A stretch of DNA of 39,540 nt, from assembly GCA_001898235.1 (NCBI GenBank), contig MKTN01000060.1, positions 1 to 39,540 on the forward strand. The letters are read 5' to 3'. Numbering within the stretch: the first letter of the stretch is position 1; each line of letters begins with the position of its first letter. Of the stretch, positions 7,311 to 14,839 are shown one piece after another. The notes beneath the pieces were generated by a model, which was not told where the DNA came from, did not search any database, and saw only the letters and a program-made list of their open reading frames with translations. This DNA comes from Gammaproteobacteria bacterium 39-13 (GTDB lineage Bacteria > Pseudomonadota > Gammaproteobacteria > Berkiellales > Berkiellaceae). The position numbers and the translations under genes were made by a program.

Positions 7311-8435
7311 CTATTTCAGCATATCTTCAGGTATATTTATCTTTTCCGGCAACTTGGGCTTTTTCAATTTTCCTCTACGATACAGCTTAAGCTGATGAAC
7401 ATAAGCTAAAACTTGAGCCACAGCCATATAAAGTTTTTGAGGAATTTCATCCCCTATTTCTGTATGGAAAAAGATGGAACGCGCTAAAGGTGGCATTGAT
7501 ATTAAAGGCACAGCGTGTTCTTTACCTATTTCAATGATTCTTTGGGCGACGAGATCTGCACCTTTAGCTACAACAATAGGGGCTTTCATTTTGCCTTCAG
7601 CATATTTTAAGGCCACTGCAAAGTGTGTCGGATTAGTAATAATGACATCGGCCGTGGGGACAGCGGACATCATTCTGCGCCTTGAAAGCTCACGACGCAT
7701 CTTATGGATCTTCGATTTAACCTCAGGTTTACCTTCAGTTTCTTTGTATTCATCTTTTAATTCTTGTTTGGTCATCATTAATTGTTGACGATAGTTCCAA
7801 ATTTGATATGGTACATCCACCAATGCAACGACAATGAGACTAGCACTTAAAATAAAAAAGGAATAAATTAAAATTTCTGCTGAATATCCCATGCCAATTT
7901 TCAAATCGTAGGTATTGAGTGCAATCATTTTTTTAAAATAAAGAAAGAAAATGAGGATCCCTGCCGCTAATACTAAAACGACTTTGATAAAAGATTTTAG
8001 TAACTCCATTAATCCTTGTGAAGAAAAAATCTTTGCCAACCCTTTGATCGGATCTAATCTTTCAAATTTAAAGGCGGCATTACTTAAAGTGAATGTCCAG
8101 CCGCCCATTAACAGAACGCCAACGATACTGGCACAAAAAATGAGCCCCATAATGGGTAGCACAATAAAAAAACCATCTTTCATGCCATGATTCAGAGCAA
8201 CCATCAATGCATTTCCCTGATGCAAAATTCTACTGTCAAAGGTAAAAAAGAATTCAAAAATTTTTATAGCTTTAGAATAGATATAAGAGCCAAAAATCAG
8301 GACAGCGAAACAACCAAACAAAAGCACAATTAAAGAATTGAAATCCTTGGAACGAGCGACTAACCCCCGCTCGCGGGATTCCTTTTGTTTCTTGGGAGTC
8401 GCCTGTTCTGTGCGTTCTTGGCTGTCGTCTCTCAT
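7311..8435 (-). CDS. flhB: Flagellar export switch protein FlhB
   Basis: FlhB is the substrate-specificity switch of the flagellar export apparatus. It has four transmembrane helices (residues about 32-52, 88-112, 145-168, 185-210) and a cytoplasmic domain carrying the autocleavage site NPTH at residues 268-271, inside TADVIITNPTHFAVALKY. The N-terminus has the usual ERTEQATPKKQKESRERG. The length of 374 residues is normal. With FliK it switches export from rod/hook to filament proteins. It lies between fliR (8-base gap) and flhA (9-base gap), evidently one operon. Confidence 0.97.
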   Translation of the reverse strand: MRDDSQERTEQATPKKQKESRERGLVARSKDFNSLIVLLFGCFAVLIFGSYIYSKAIKIFEFFFTFDSRILHQGNALMVALNHGMKDGFFIVLPIMGLIFCASIVGVLLMGGWTFTLSNAAFKFERLDPIKGLAKIFSSQGLMELLKSFIKVVLVLAAGILIFFLYFKKMIALNTYDLKIGMGYSAEILIYSFFILSASLIVVALVDVPYQIWNYRQQLMMTKQELKDEYKETEGKPEVKSKIHKMRRELSRRRMMSAVPTADVIITNPTHFAVALKYAEGKMKAPIVVAKGADLVAQRIIEIGKEHAVPLISMPPLARSIFFHTEIGDEIPQKLYMAVAQVLAYVHQLKLYRRGKLKKPKLPEKINIPEDMLK

Positions 8436-8443
8436 TTTACCCC

Positions 8444-9220
8444 CTACTGGAACAACGCAGCCAAGGTAGTATGAGTATCTTCAGTCAATTCATTAAACTG
8501 CGGCAACATAAATGCTAAATTGACCCAAATAAGCGCTATGCCAATTAGCATTGAGATGGAGAAACCGATAGTAAAGATATTCAGTTGAGGTGCGGCTTTT
8601 GTCATCACACCAAATGCAATGTTTGTCACTAGCAAGGCAACAACTGCGGGTAAAGCAATTTTTAGCCCATAAATGAACATCACGGATCCCAAATGCATGA
8701 TGTCTTCAAAAGGAATAAGTTTATACGCATTAATAACAGCTGGTAAAGTATTAAAACTTTCAATGATAGCGCTCACTACAAAAAGGTGACCGTTCATTGA
8801 CAAATACAGCAAAGTGGCCACCATCATATAAAATTGGCTCACAGCAGGTACCGATATGCCACTTTGAGGATCAACTAATTGCGCAAATCCTAATCCCATT
8901 TGCATGGCAATAATTTGTCCTGCAACATTGAATGCTTGGAAGATAATATGAATGATTAATCCAAAGATAACACCAATAATAATTTGATACACAAGGGATA
9001 AAAAAATAGAAATAACCGAAGGATCTACTGTTGAAGGTGCTTGTATATTACCCATAGAAGCCACAATAAAAGTGAGGGCTAAACTCAACATAATTTTAAT
9101 TTTAGCCGGAACCAATTGTGTTCCGAAAATAGGCAAAGTCATCACCATCGCACTAATTCTGGCGAAAGGCAAAAAAAGCGTCAAAACAAGTGTGGGCAAA
9201 TCTTGCGTCAACTGAATCAT
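8444..9220 (-). CDS. fliR: Flagellar export gate protein FliR
   Basis: FliR is a 258-residue membrane component of the FliPQR export gate. It is very hydrophobic with about six membrane segments, and shows family features such as the N-terminal LFLPFARISAMVMTLPIFG and the central AGQIIAMQMGLGFAQLVDP. It starts directly on the base after the fliQ stop (TAAATG arrangement), indicating translational coupling. Length and order (fliP-Q-R-flhB) are standard. Confidence 0.96.
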   Translation of the reverse strand: MIQLTQDLPTLVLTLFLPFARISAMVMTLPIFGTQLVPAKIKIMLSLALTFIVASMGNIQAPSTVDPSVISIFLSLVYQIIIGVIFGLIIHIIFQAFNVAGQIIAMQMGLGFAQLVDPQSGISVPAVSQFYMMVATLLYLSMNGHLFVVSAIIESFNTLPAVINAYKLIPFEDIMHLGSVMFIYGLKIALPAVVALLVTNIAFGVMTKAAPQLNIFTIGFSISMLIGIALIWVNLAFMLPQFNELTEDTHTTLAALFQ

Positions 9221-9490
9221 TTAACTAATCACACCAGGGATAGTCTCAAATACCTCATGGGTAAAATCTGTAATAACCCTAATCAACCAAGGTGAAAATA
9301 CCATCAGTGTAATAAAAGTCACAATCAAACGAGGGACAAAGCTTAATGATTGCTCATTGATTTGTGTGGCGGCTTGAAAAATGCTGATCAAGACACCAAC
9401 AATAAGACTAGGTAAAATCAAAACACTGACTAACATCAACAATATCATTATTGCCTGACGCATTAAATCGATGACGATTTCTGGATCCAT
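9221..9490 (-). CDS. fliQ: Flagellar export gate protein FliQ
   Basis: FliQ is an 89-residue, two-helix membrane protein of the flagellar type III export gate. Residues about 14-38 and 52-75 are hydrophobic, and the family pattern IFQAATQINEQSLSFVPR is clear at residues 37-54. Four copies assemble around FliP and FliR in the known export gate. It is flanked by fliP (three-base gap) and fliR (no gap). Length is exactly typical. Confidence 0.96.
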   Translation of the reverse strand: MDPEIVIDLMRQAIMILLMLVSVLILPSLIVGVLISIFQAATQINEQSLSFVPRLIVTFITLMVFSPWLIRVITDFTHEVFETIPGVIS

Positions 9491-9493
9491 TAT

Positions 9494-10237
9494 TTATCCT
9501 GCCAAGGTGAAACTTGAAGCTAAAGTGCCTAAAATTAAATTCCAACCATCTACCAAAACAAATAACATAATCTTAAATGGTAAAGAGATAATTAAGGGAG
9601 ATAACATCATCATCCCCATCGACATTAAAACACTTGCCACCACCAAGTCAATAATGAGGAACGGAATAAAAATAACGAAACCAATTTGAAATGCTGTTTT
9701 CAATTCCGAAGTAATAAATGCAGAAATCAAAATAGAAAAAGGAATATCTTGTGCATTTTCGCTATCTAGCTGTTTACCCGAAAGCTCAGCAAATAATGCT
9801 AAATCTTCGGTTCTCACCTGATTGTACATGAATTGTTTAATGGGAAGTGAAGCTTTCTCTATGGCTTCTTTTTGCGATAACTTTTCTTCTGTATAGGGTT
9901 TAATCGCATTTTCATGAATTTCGGTATAAACAGGTGTCATGATAAACATCGTTAGAAAAAGTGATAGCCCAATAATAATTTGATTACTTGGTGTTTGAGG
10001 CATACCCAATGCTTGTCGTAAAATTGACAACACAATAATAATACGAGTAAACGAAGTCATCATCAGCACAATGGCCGGCAATAACGTTAAAGCAGTCATT
10101 AACGCTAATAACTGGATATTAATCGTATACTTTTGCGTACCATCGCCATTATTAACGACTTGGAATGCATCTAAATTGAAATCACCCGCATAACAAAGAA
10201 CGGGAAAAAACAAAAGAGCAAAGAGGATTTTTTTCAC
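9494..10237 (-). CDS. fliP: Flagellar export gate protein FliP
   Basis: FliP is the pentameric core of the export gate. The 247-residue product has a cleavable-type signal peptide (residues 1-17, ending CYA), as in other FliP proteins, then four membrane segments with the conserved [18 protein letters not shown] and the C-terminal [15 protein letters not shown]. It starts with GTG at 10237, overlapping the fliO stop by four bases (GTGA), so it is probably translationally coupled to fliO. No defect seen. Confidence 0.96.
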   Translation of the reverse strand: MKKILFALLFFPVLCYAGDFNLDAFQVVNNGDGTQKYTINIQLLALMTALTLLPAIVLMMTSFTRIIIVLSILRQALGMPQTPSNQIIIGLSLFLTMFIMTPVYTEIHENAIKPYTEEKLSQKEAIEKASLPIKQFMYNQVRTEDLALFAELSGKQLDSENAQDIPFSILISAFITSELKTAFQIGFVIFIPFLIIDLVVASVLMSMGMMMLSPLIISLPFKIMLFVLVDGWNLILGTLASSFTLAG

Positions 10238-10512
10238 TTTGTCTCCGTTAAGGATTGTGAGTCTTTATTAAACACATATAGCGTTTGGATTTGAGAGTCA
10301 GTAACTCCTACCAGCAATCGTGTATTATAAGCCTCAATTAACACAACTTTGCTTTTACTTCCTAACGAGGTTCCACCCAATACCTGTAAGCTACCAGGAA
10401 ATTGCGGCACAATTTTTTTAAAATGTCGCAAAATAAAGGCTAAAGCAAATACTAGCATTAACGTTAGTATTAGCATTAAAGCAATATTGCCGACCGTATT
10501 TAGGTTAAGCAT
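10234..10512 (-). CDS. fliO: Flagellar export apparatus protein FliO
   Basis: FliO is a small 92-residue single-pass membrane protein that helps FliP assemble. It has one transmembrane segment (residues about 8-28), a basic cytoplasmic start (RHFKKI) and a beta-rich soluble part with [20 protein letters not shown], typical of FliO. AGGAAAGG precedes the ATG at 10512. Upstream, a palindromic repeat element of about 152 bases separates it from fliN, so export-gate expression may be partly uncoupled from fliLMN. Confidence 0.9.
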   Translation of the reverse strand: MLNLNTVGNIALMLILTLMLVFALAFILRHFKKIVPQFPGSLQVLGGTSLGSKSKVVLIEAYNTRLLVGVTDSQIQTLYVFNKDSQSLTETK

Positions 10513-10558
10513 CCTTTCCTCGCATTACCTATGTCTTGTGCAAAACCATGCCTAAAAA

Positions 10559-10710
10559 ACCCTCACTCGCTGCTAAAAGCAGCGTCCTCTCCCGTAAACG
10601 GTAGAGGGAATTTGTCTGCTCGTTACGCTCAGGTAGACAAAAGCTCCTATCCATTACTTCTTCCTCTCTTGTCCCCTCTCCTGCAAGCGGGAGAGGGTTA
10701 GGGTGAGGGT
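10559..10710. repeat. MITE-like palindromic repeat element between fliN and fliO
   Basis: An element of 152 bases is bounded by 8-bp inverted termini ACCCTCAC (10559-10566) and GTGAGGGT (10703-10710). It contains internal stem-loops: CGCTGCT-AAA-AGCAGCG (10568-10584), CCTCTcCCGT-AA-ACGGtAGAGG (10586-10607), TTTGTCT/AGACAAA (10611-10617 with 10635-10641) and CCCTCTCC/GGAGAGGG (10674-10681 with 10690-10697). TAAAA occurs on both sides (10553-10557, 10713-10717), possibly a target duplication. It encodes no transposase. The CCCTCACCCTAACCCTCTCC end, read on the minus strand, is of a type common in gammaproteobacterial intergenic repeats. It starts eight bases after the fliN stop and leaves both genes intact. 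Confidence 0.8.
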
Positions 10711-10717
10711 CTTAAAA

Positions 10718-11092
10718 CTATTTCAATTTCTCAATTCTTTCCGATGTGCTTATCACATCAGTTAATCGAATACCGAATTTTTCATTAACTACTACCACTT
10801 CTGCACGTGCGATTAACGTGCCATTGACTAACACGTCCAAAGGTTCGCCTGCATATCTGTCTAATTCAATGACAGAGCCTTGATTTAGTTGCAATAAATT
10901 TCGAATATTAATTGAAGTTCGCCCTACTTCAAGGGAAATAACGACTGGAATATCCATAATGACGTCTAAATCGTTATTATTGCCAAACATATTATTTTTA
11001 TTTTCTTTATTTAGTTCGGCAAAATGAGCCGCTTCTGCCTTGACGGCATCAGCTGGCTTTTGGTTGTTTTCTTGCGGTTGCTCGTTTTCCAT
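10718..11092 (-). CDS. fliN: Flagellar motor switch protein FliN
   Basis: FliN forms the lower C-ring of the flagellar motor. The 124-residue product has a hydrophilic, Glu/Asn/Lys-rich N-terminal part (residues 1-40) and the C-terminal SpoA domain (about 45-124) with VISLEVGRTSINIRNLLQL, GSVIELDRYAGEPLDVLVNG and the terminal FGIRLTDVISTSERIEKL. Length is normal. It starts two bases after the fliM stop. The palindromic repeat begins just after its stop codon without altering the C-terminus. Confidence 0.96.
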   Translation of the reverse strand: MENEQPQENNQKPADAVKAEAAHFAELNKENKNNMFGNNNDLDVIMDIPVVISLEVGRTSINIRNLLQLNQGSVIELDRYAGEPLDVLVNGTLIARAEVVVVNEKFGIRLTDVISTSERIEKLK

Positions 11093-11094
11093 TA

Positions 11095-12066
11095 TTACCT
11101 CTTAGCTGCGTTCTTTTTGATTTTGTCAACAATTTTTACCGAATACTTTCCTTCAAACGTACCAAAGTTACCGGTAAAAATGGGAACATCTCTCACCTTC
11201 AAGATAATTTCTTCTGGGATTTCAATCTGTATAATGTCACCTGCTTTAAAGCGCATGACTTCTTTGAGGGTGATTTTTTTCTGTGTTAACATACACGTTA
11301 ATTCAACATCAGCTTTTAGCATTTCTTCGCGAATGGTCTGCACCCATTTTTCGTCGCTGACATCTTTTTCCACTTTCATGCCAGAACTTAATAATTCGCG
11401 AATGGGCTCAATCATTGAATAAGGTAAACAGATTTGAAAATCACCACCACCACCCCCTTCTAATTCAATTCTAAATCTGGAGATGATGATGACCTCAGAT
11501 AAATTAAATACGTTGACCATGGAAGGGTTGGATTCCATGCCTTTATAATCAAATTGAATATCTAATAATGATGACCAGGCTTCTTGCAGATCTTTAAAAA
11601 AGATATCTAACATAAGCTTGATAATACGATGCTCTGTAGGAGTAAACTCTTTGGCATCTGTTTTGTGTTGAACCTTGCCTTCACCACCAAAAAAGTTTTC
11701 TACTACAGTAAAAACTAAGCCTGAATCCGCTACGAACAAAGCAGTTCCTTTGAGCGGATGCATTTTAATCATGTTAATACTCGTCGGAACAGCTAAGCTA
11801 TTGCTGTATTCTTCAAATTTACAAATATCTAAGGACTGTATGGAAACCTCAACCGATTTTCTCAAAATATTATAAAGGCTGACTCTGAGATTTCGAGTGA
11901 ACTTTTCATTAATAAGCCCAAGCGTTGAAATACGGTTGTAGATATTTTTATCATGATTAGCAAGATCATATTGCCGTGGTACTGTAGGATCGATATAATC
12001 TGCAGCCTTAGTACCCTCAGCATTCAATAGTGAATCTAGCTCATCTTGATTTAACGTTGGGTCCAT
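11095..12066 (-). CDS. fliM: Flagellar motor switch protein FliM
   Basis: FliM is the middle C-ring switch protein. The 323-residue product opens with LNQDELDSLLNA (residues 5-16), the recognisable CheY-P docking peptide, followed by the CheC-like middle domain (about 40-230) and the C-terminal SpoA domain. Retention of the CheY peptide implies that chemotaxis signalling still exists, although no che genes are in the window. It lies nine bases after fliL and two before fliN. The length matches the family. Confidence 0.97.
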   Translation of the reverse strand: MDPTLNQDELDSLLNAEGTKAADYIDPTVPRQYDLANHDKNIYNRISTLGLINEKFTRNLRVSLYNILRKSVEVSIQSLDICKFEEYSNSLAVPTSINMIKMHPLKGTALFVADSGLVFTVVENFFGGEGKVQHKTDAKEFTPTEHRIIKLMLDIFFKDLQEAWSSLLDIQFDYKGMESNPSMVNVFNLSEVIIISRFRIELEGGGGGDFQICLPYSMIEPIRELLSSGMKVEKDVSDEKWVQTIREEMLKADVELTCMLTQKKITLKEVMRFKAGDIIQIEIPEEIILKVRDVPIFTGNFGTFEGKYSVKIVDKIKKNAAKR

Positions 12067-12075
12067 TCATCTACC

Positions 12076-12636
12076 CTATTGTGAAACAAAATTAGTAAAT
12101 AGTACTTGATCTACGCCAACATCACCGGTATTTTTTTTCATGATCCGTTGAACGGCTTCAAGCGCTTTTTTGCGAAGCTGCTCTTTTCCTTCTGCGGTGG
12201 CTATATCTTCGTATTTTTCATTGCTAAACAACGTTATTAAATCATTTCTAATCAAAGGCCCATAAGCTTCAATCGTTTCAACACTTGTTCCTTTTCGTGC
12301 CATTAATTCTACATCCACCTGAAGATATCGGGTTTTATCGATAGCCGGTACATTGACTACGATGGCAGGTTTTAATTTATAAAATTGTGGCTTTGGATTT
12401 GCTGGCGCTTCCTTTTCGCTTTTTGCTCCTTCGGCATGTACAACTTCAGCCTTTACTTCTTTGGCAGCATTTGGTGCCACTACTTCGGAAACAGATGCCG
12501 CAGCAGCTTGTTCTTGGGGTTGGGTTTTAATTAGCAAAAACAAAGATGCCGTCATTGCAATGCACAAAAAAGTCAATGTCCCAAGCAATATAATTAAAAT
12601 CTTGTTCAATGATGATTTGGGTTGATTCTCAGCCAT
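12076..12636 (-). CDS. fliL: Flagellar basal body-associated protein FliL
   Basis: FliL is a single-pass inner-membrane protein next to the stator. The 186-residue product has a transmembrane helix at residues 13-35, an Ala/Glu/Lys-rich linker (about 40-80) and a periplasmic FliL domain with KPAIVVNVPAIDKTRYLQVDVEL and the C-terminal GVDQVLFTNFVSQ. AGGAGGATG precedes the ATG at 12636, but this ribosome site can pair with an upstream CATCCTC (see separate entry). A possible FleQ box lies 86 bases further upstream, so fliL may begin the transcript fliL-M-N-(repeat)-O-P-Q-R-flhB-flhA. Confidence 0.95.
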   Translation of the reverse strand: MAENQPKSSLNKILIILLGTLTFLCIAMTASLFLLIKTQPQEQAAAASVSEVVAPNAAKEVKAEVVHAEGAKSEKEAPANPKPQFYKLKPAIVVNVPAIDKTRYLQVDVELMARKGTSVETIEAYGPLIRNDLITLFSNEKYEDIATAEGKEQLRKKALEAVQRIMKKNTGDVGVDQVLFTNFVSQ

Positions 12637-12641
12637 GAATA

Positions 12642-12665
12642 CATCCTCCTTAATAGAAGAGGATG
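12642..12665 (-). promoter_or_regulatory. Hairpin that could mask the fliL ribosome binding site
   Basis: On the minus strand CATCCTC (complement of 12659-12665) can pair with GAGGATG (complement of 12642-12648), a seven-bp stem with a ten-base loop. The 3' arm contains the fliL Shine-Dalgarno. If it forms in the mRNA it would reduce fliL translation. The pairing is seen in the sequence; regulation is inference. Confidence 0.35.
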
Positions 12666-12721
12666 CAAAAGTGATACCAAATTATTTTTCAATAAAAACA
12701 ATGGATTATAAAAAGAATGCT

Positions 12722-12735
12722 GTCAAAAAATTGAC
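12722..12735 (+). promoter_or_regulatory. Candidate FleQ-binding box upstream of fliL
   Basis: The plus strand reads GTCAAAAAATTGAC, which differs from the Pseudomonas FleQ consensus GTCANTAAATTGAC (as I recall it) at one fixed position and is nearly palindromic. It lies between fliK and fliL, 86 bases upstream of the fliL ATG. A TATAAT (complement of 12705-12710) lies just downstream on the minus strand, although no properly spaced -35 accompanies it. FleQ is encoded in this window, so direct control of fliL is plausible. AT-rich background makes chance occurrence possible. Confidence 0.4.
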
Positions 12736-12752
12736 TCCACCTCAAAATCTAT

Positions 12753-13994
12753 TTAAGCATAGAGATCGAGTTGTCCCTCAGAGGAAGAAGTGTACAATGG
12801 TAATTCAATCTCTTGATTTTGATTTTGAGCAAATAATGAAGCTGTAGAAAGTGGATTTTTATGCATTTGCCGCTGCTCTTGCCCTGTTTGCCCAGAAGAA
12901 ACGTTGACGTCGCCTAAATATAAACCCTGTGATGACATTTGTGAGCGTAATTTAAATATACTGGATTCAATGAGATCGCGTGTTTGATCCAAACTTGTAT
13001 GAAATGTAATGTGAGTTTTATCGGCTTCTTGCCTAATTTTTATTTCAATGCTTCCCAGTTCTGGCGGATCAATATTGACTTTAGCAAGATTTTCATCGGC
13101 TTTAATCATTACTTGTATTTTGTGAGAAAGTTCTTGATCAAAATGCTTACTATGAATCACCTGTTCTTTAGTCAATAGATTCTTAAACTCACCTTCTGTC
13201 TCATTCAGTTTACTCATTGTATTTTCAAGTGTTATATTGTGTTGAATATTATTTTCATTAGCGTTTGAATTTTTATCAGGATTCTCTTGTAAAAAATCAT
13301 TAGATAAAGTTTCTTGTTGTAATGAAGAATGATTAACTCTGATCACTGTTTCTTCTGTTGTTACTGTTTTTAATTGTTCAGTATTGTCGTCAATGAAAGT
13401 CTTGTTCAACATTTCTTCTGGTTTTTCAATCTGTGCATTGAGCGCAGATAAGGACAAATTGATAGGATCCATTAACTCAATATTTTCCTTAGTTTGATGT
13501 TCATCAATCAGCTCTATATTCTCTTTATTATTTATCATTTCATCGGTTACAATGCTAGACAAAGGCACGCTAGCATTTAATTTTTCATTCTCTAAAAATT
13601 TATTTTCTGTCATGTGTGATGGATTGATGTTATCGGCATTGAAATAAAGCTTGATATCGTTTTCAGCAAATATAAACAAAGGAGAAAGCGTCACAATAGC
13701 TTTGTCTTGAGGTTCATCCAGTGAAAGATCTTTACCTTCTGTTACATTTAATGAATTTGCGATGCTTTGTTCTAAACAGCATTCAAATGCTGGCAGCATT
13801 TCTTCTGGCATCATTTTGCCAGTCAGCGGCAAAATAAATGCCTCTATAGAAAAATCTTCTGCATTCAGTTCCAGCTCTTCTGGCACACTATTTTGCAGTG
13901 ATAAAATCGATGATTTAGATAAATTATTTGAATTTTCAATGGGTTGTGCCGCATTAGTTAATGGTAGATTAAATAATCCTGATATTATATCCAT
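12753..13994 (-). CDS. fliK: Flagellar hook-length control protein FliK
   Basis: FliK is the secreted molecular ruler that ends hook growth and triggers the FlhB switch. The first 290 or so of 413 residues are hydrophilic and low-complexity (rich in Asn, Glu, Leu), as usual for the ruler part. Residues about 290-370 form the conserved C-terminal domain, with IKADENLAKVNIDPPELGSI and the helix LIESSIFKLRSQMSSQGL. I use the ATG at 13994; an in-frame GTG at 14003 is possible. A sigma-54-like site lies at 14033-14048. The gene lies between the Hpt gene and fliL, which is where fliK sits in many Pseudomonas-like clusters. Confidence 0.92.
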   Translation of the reverse strand: MDIISGLFNLPLTNAAQPIENSNNLSKSSILSLQNSVPEELELNAEDFSIEAFILPLTGKMMPEEMLPAFECCLEQSIANSLNVTEGKDLSLDEPQDKAIVTLSPLFIFAENDIKLYFNADNINPSHMTENKFLENEKLNASVPLSSIVTDEMINNKENIELIDEHQTKENIELMDPINLSLSALNAQIEKPEEMLNKTFIDDNTEQLKTVTTEETVIRVNHSSLQQETLSNDFLQENPDKNSNANENNIQHNITLENTMSKLNETEGEFKNLLTKEQVIHSKHFDQELSHKIQVMIKADENLAKVNIDPPELGSIEIKIRQEADKTHITFHTSLDQTRDLIESSIFKLRSQMSSQGLYLGDVNVSSGQTGQEQRQMHKNPLSTASLFAQNQNQEIELPLYTSSSEGQLDLYA

Positions 13995-14032
13995 CTTCTT
14001 CACGCATAATTAAATAACTATGCTTAGTTAGT

Positions 14033-14048
14033 ATCAAAGCTTGTGCCA
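14033..14048 (-). promoter_or_regulatory. Weak sigma-54-like promoter upstream of fliK
   Basis: The minus strand reads TGGCACA-AGCT-TTGAT, close to the RpoN consensus TGGCACG-N4-TTGCA, but with GA in place of the near-invariant -12 GC. It lies in the 60-base gap between the Hpt gene and fliK, about 30-40 bases before the fliK start. Because the -12 dinucleotide is altered, activity is uncertain. Confidence 0.3.
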
Positions 14049-14063
14049 ATTTTGATATGAAGA

Positions 14064-14414
14064 TTAGGTAGTGAACTGCGAATAACGCTCTTTGGTTGAA
14101 GGGTACAATTTTTGAAAAGAATGGAATTCATCAATAATCGATTGATAATTACCTGCTCTTGCCGCAGTTTCCATTTTCTCGCAGGCATGAGCTAATCCAA
14201 CTGCACCGACATTAAGGCTGTTTCCCTTAATGGCATGTGCAATTTTCCTAGCATTTTCAAAACGCTTATTTTCAATTTCTAAAAATAGTTCCTTTTCTTT
14301 TAATTCTGTGTCTTCTAAATAAGAAGAAATAAGATCCTTAAATTTATCGTTAAATAAATGTTTAAGGGTTTCAACCTGCGTTTCATCTAAAATCTTTTCA
14401 TTGAATTTAGCCAT
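14064..14414 (-). CDS. Histidine phosphotransfer (Hpt) domain protein, HptB-like
   Basis: The protein is a stand-alone Hpt module of 116 residues. The phospho-acceptor motif ARKIAHAIKGNSLNVGA places the active histidine at residue 60; the following Lys-Gly and Leu-x-x-x-Cys-x-x-Met-Glu pattern is typical. No other domain is present. In pseudomonads an Hpt protein (HptB) passes phosphate to the response regulator HsbR, which controls the STAS protein HsbA. Here the STAS gene lies 19 bases upstream but no HsbR gene is between them. Its phosphate partner must therefore be encoded elsewhere or be a different regulator. It is probably cotranscribed with the STAS gene and fliK. Confidence 0.85.
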   Translation of the reverse strand: MAKFNEKILDETQVETLKHLFNDKFKDLISSYLEDTELKEKELFLEIENKRFENARKIAHAIKGNSLNVGAVGLAHACEKMETAARAGNYQSIIDEFHSFQKLYPSTKERYSQFTT

Positions 14415-14433
14415 ATTTCACTCTACAGCCTAA

Positions 14434-14739
14434 CTATTCTACTGTGAATAATTCATCCAGTTTGGTAATAACCAATATTTTTTTCACATCAGGATTACAA
14501 TTGATGATTCTAATATTGGAGCTATCACCACCGGCATGATCTCTTAATGCGAGCAACATCCCTAAAGCTGAGCTGTCTAAATAATCAGATTCACGTAAAT
14601 CAACGATATAGGACTTTGGATGTCCTTCCTGATTCTCATAAGCATTTCTGAACAATTGCAGCGAACTAAAATCAAAACGTCCTTGAACGCTGATAGTAAG
14701 TTCCTGTCCATCGGTTGACATTGCTGATTTGATTGCCAT
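14434..14739 (-). CDS. STAS-domain anti-sigma factor antagonist, HsbA-like
   Basis: This 101-residue single STAS domain is of the SpoIIAA type. Features are the N-terminal strand LTISVQGRFDFSSL, the core strand SYIVDLRESDYLDSSALGML with the conserved Asp-Ser-Ser (first serine about residue 56, the likely phosphorylation site) and a final beta-alpha unit. In Pseudomonas the equivalent HsbA binds anti-sigma factor FlgM, or a diguanylate cyclase, depending on phosphorylation by HsbR. Here no kinase/phosphatase gene accompanies it. I choose the ATG at 14739, with a GGGGTG-type ribosome site; a GTG at 14745 is also in frame. A perfect 14-bp palindrome lies upstream. Confidence 0.85.
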   Translation of the reverse strand: MAIKSAMSTDGQELTISVQGRFDFSSLQLFRNAYENQEGHPKSYIVDLRESDYLDSSALGMLLALRDHAGGDSSNIRIINCNPDVKKILVITKLDELFTVE

Positions 14740-14771
14740 AATCACCCCGTAAAATATTATCAGCTGGTCTT

Positions 14772-14785
14772 TACCATTAATGGTA
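14772..14785. promoter_or_regulatory. Perfect 14-bp palindrome in the fliJ-STAS gap
   Basis: TACCATTAATGGTA is a perfect palindrome 33 bases upstream of the STAS gene start, in a 94-base gap within an otherwise tightly packed cluster. Perfect dyads of this size often mark operators for dimeric regulators. No regulator is known for it and no clear promoter was found around it. Confidence 0.3.
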
Positions 14786-14839
14786 CTTCATATATTTTTT
14801 CGGTTTACACTCAAATTTTCTTTAACCCAAACTGTAAAG

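Noticed and set aside
7313..7339. TAAA-N15-GCTGAAAT on the minus strand before flhA (sigma-28-like)
   Set aside because: Spacing is right but the -10 matches only five of eight consensus positions and it overlaps the end of flhB; chance is likely.
12705..12726. TATAAT with TTGACA upstream of fliL
   Set aside because: The two boxes are separated by only ten bases, too short for a sigma-70 promoter, and the TTGACA is half of the FleQ-like dyad.
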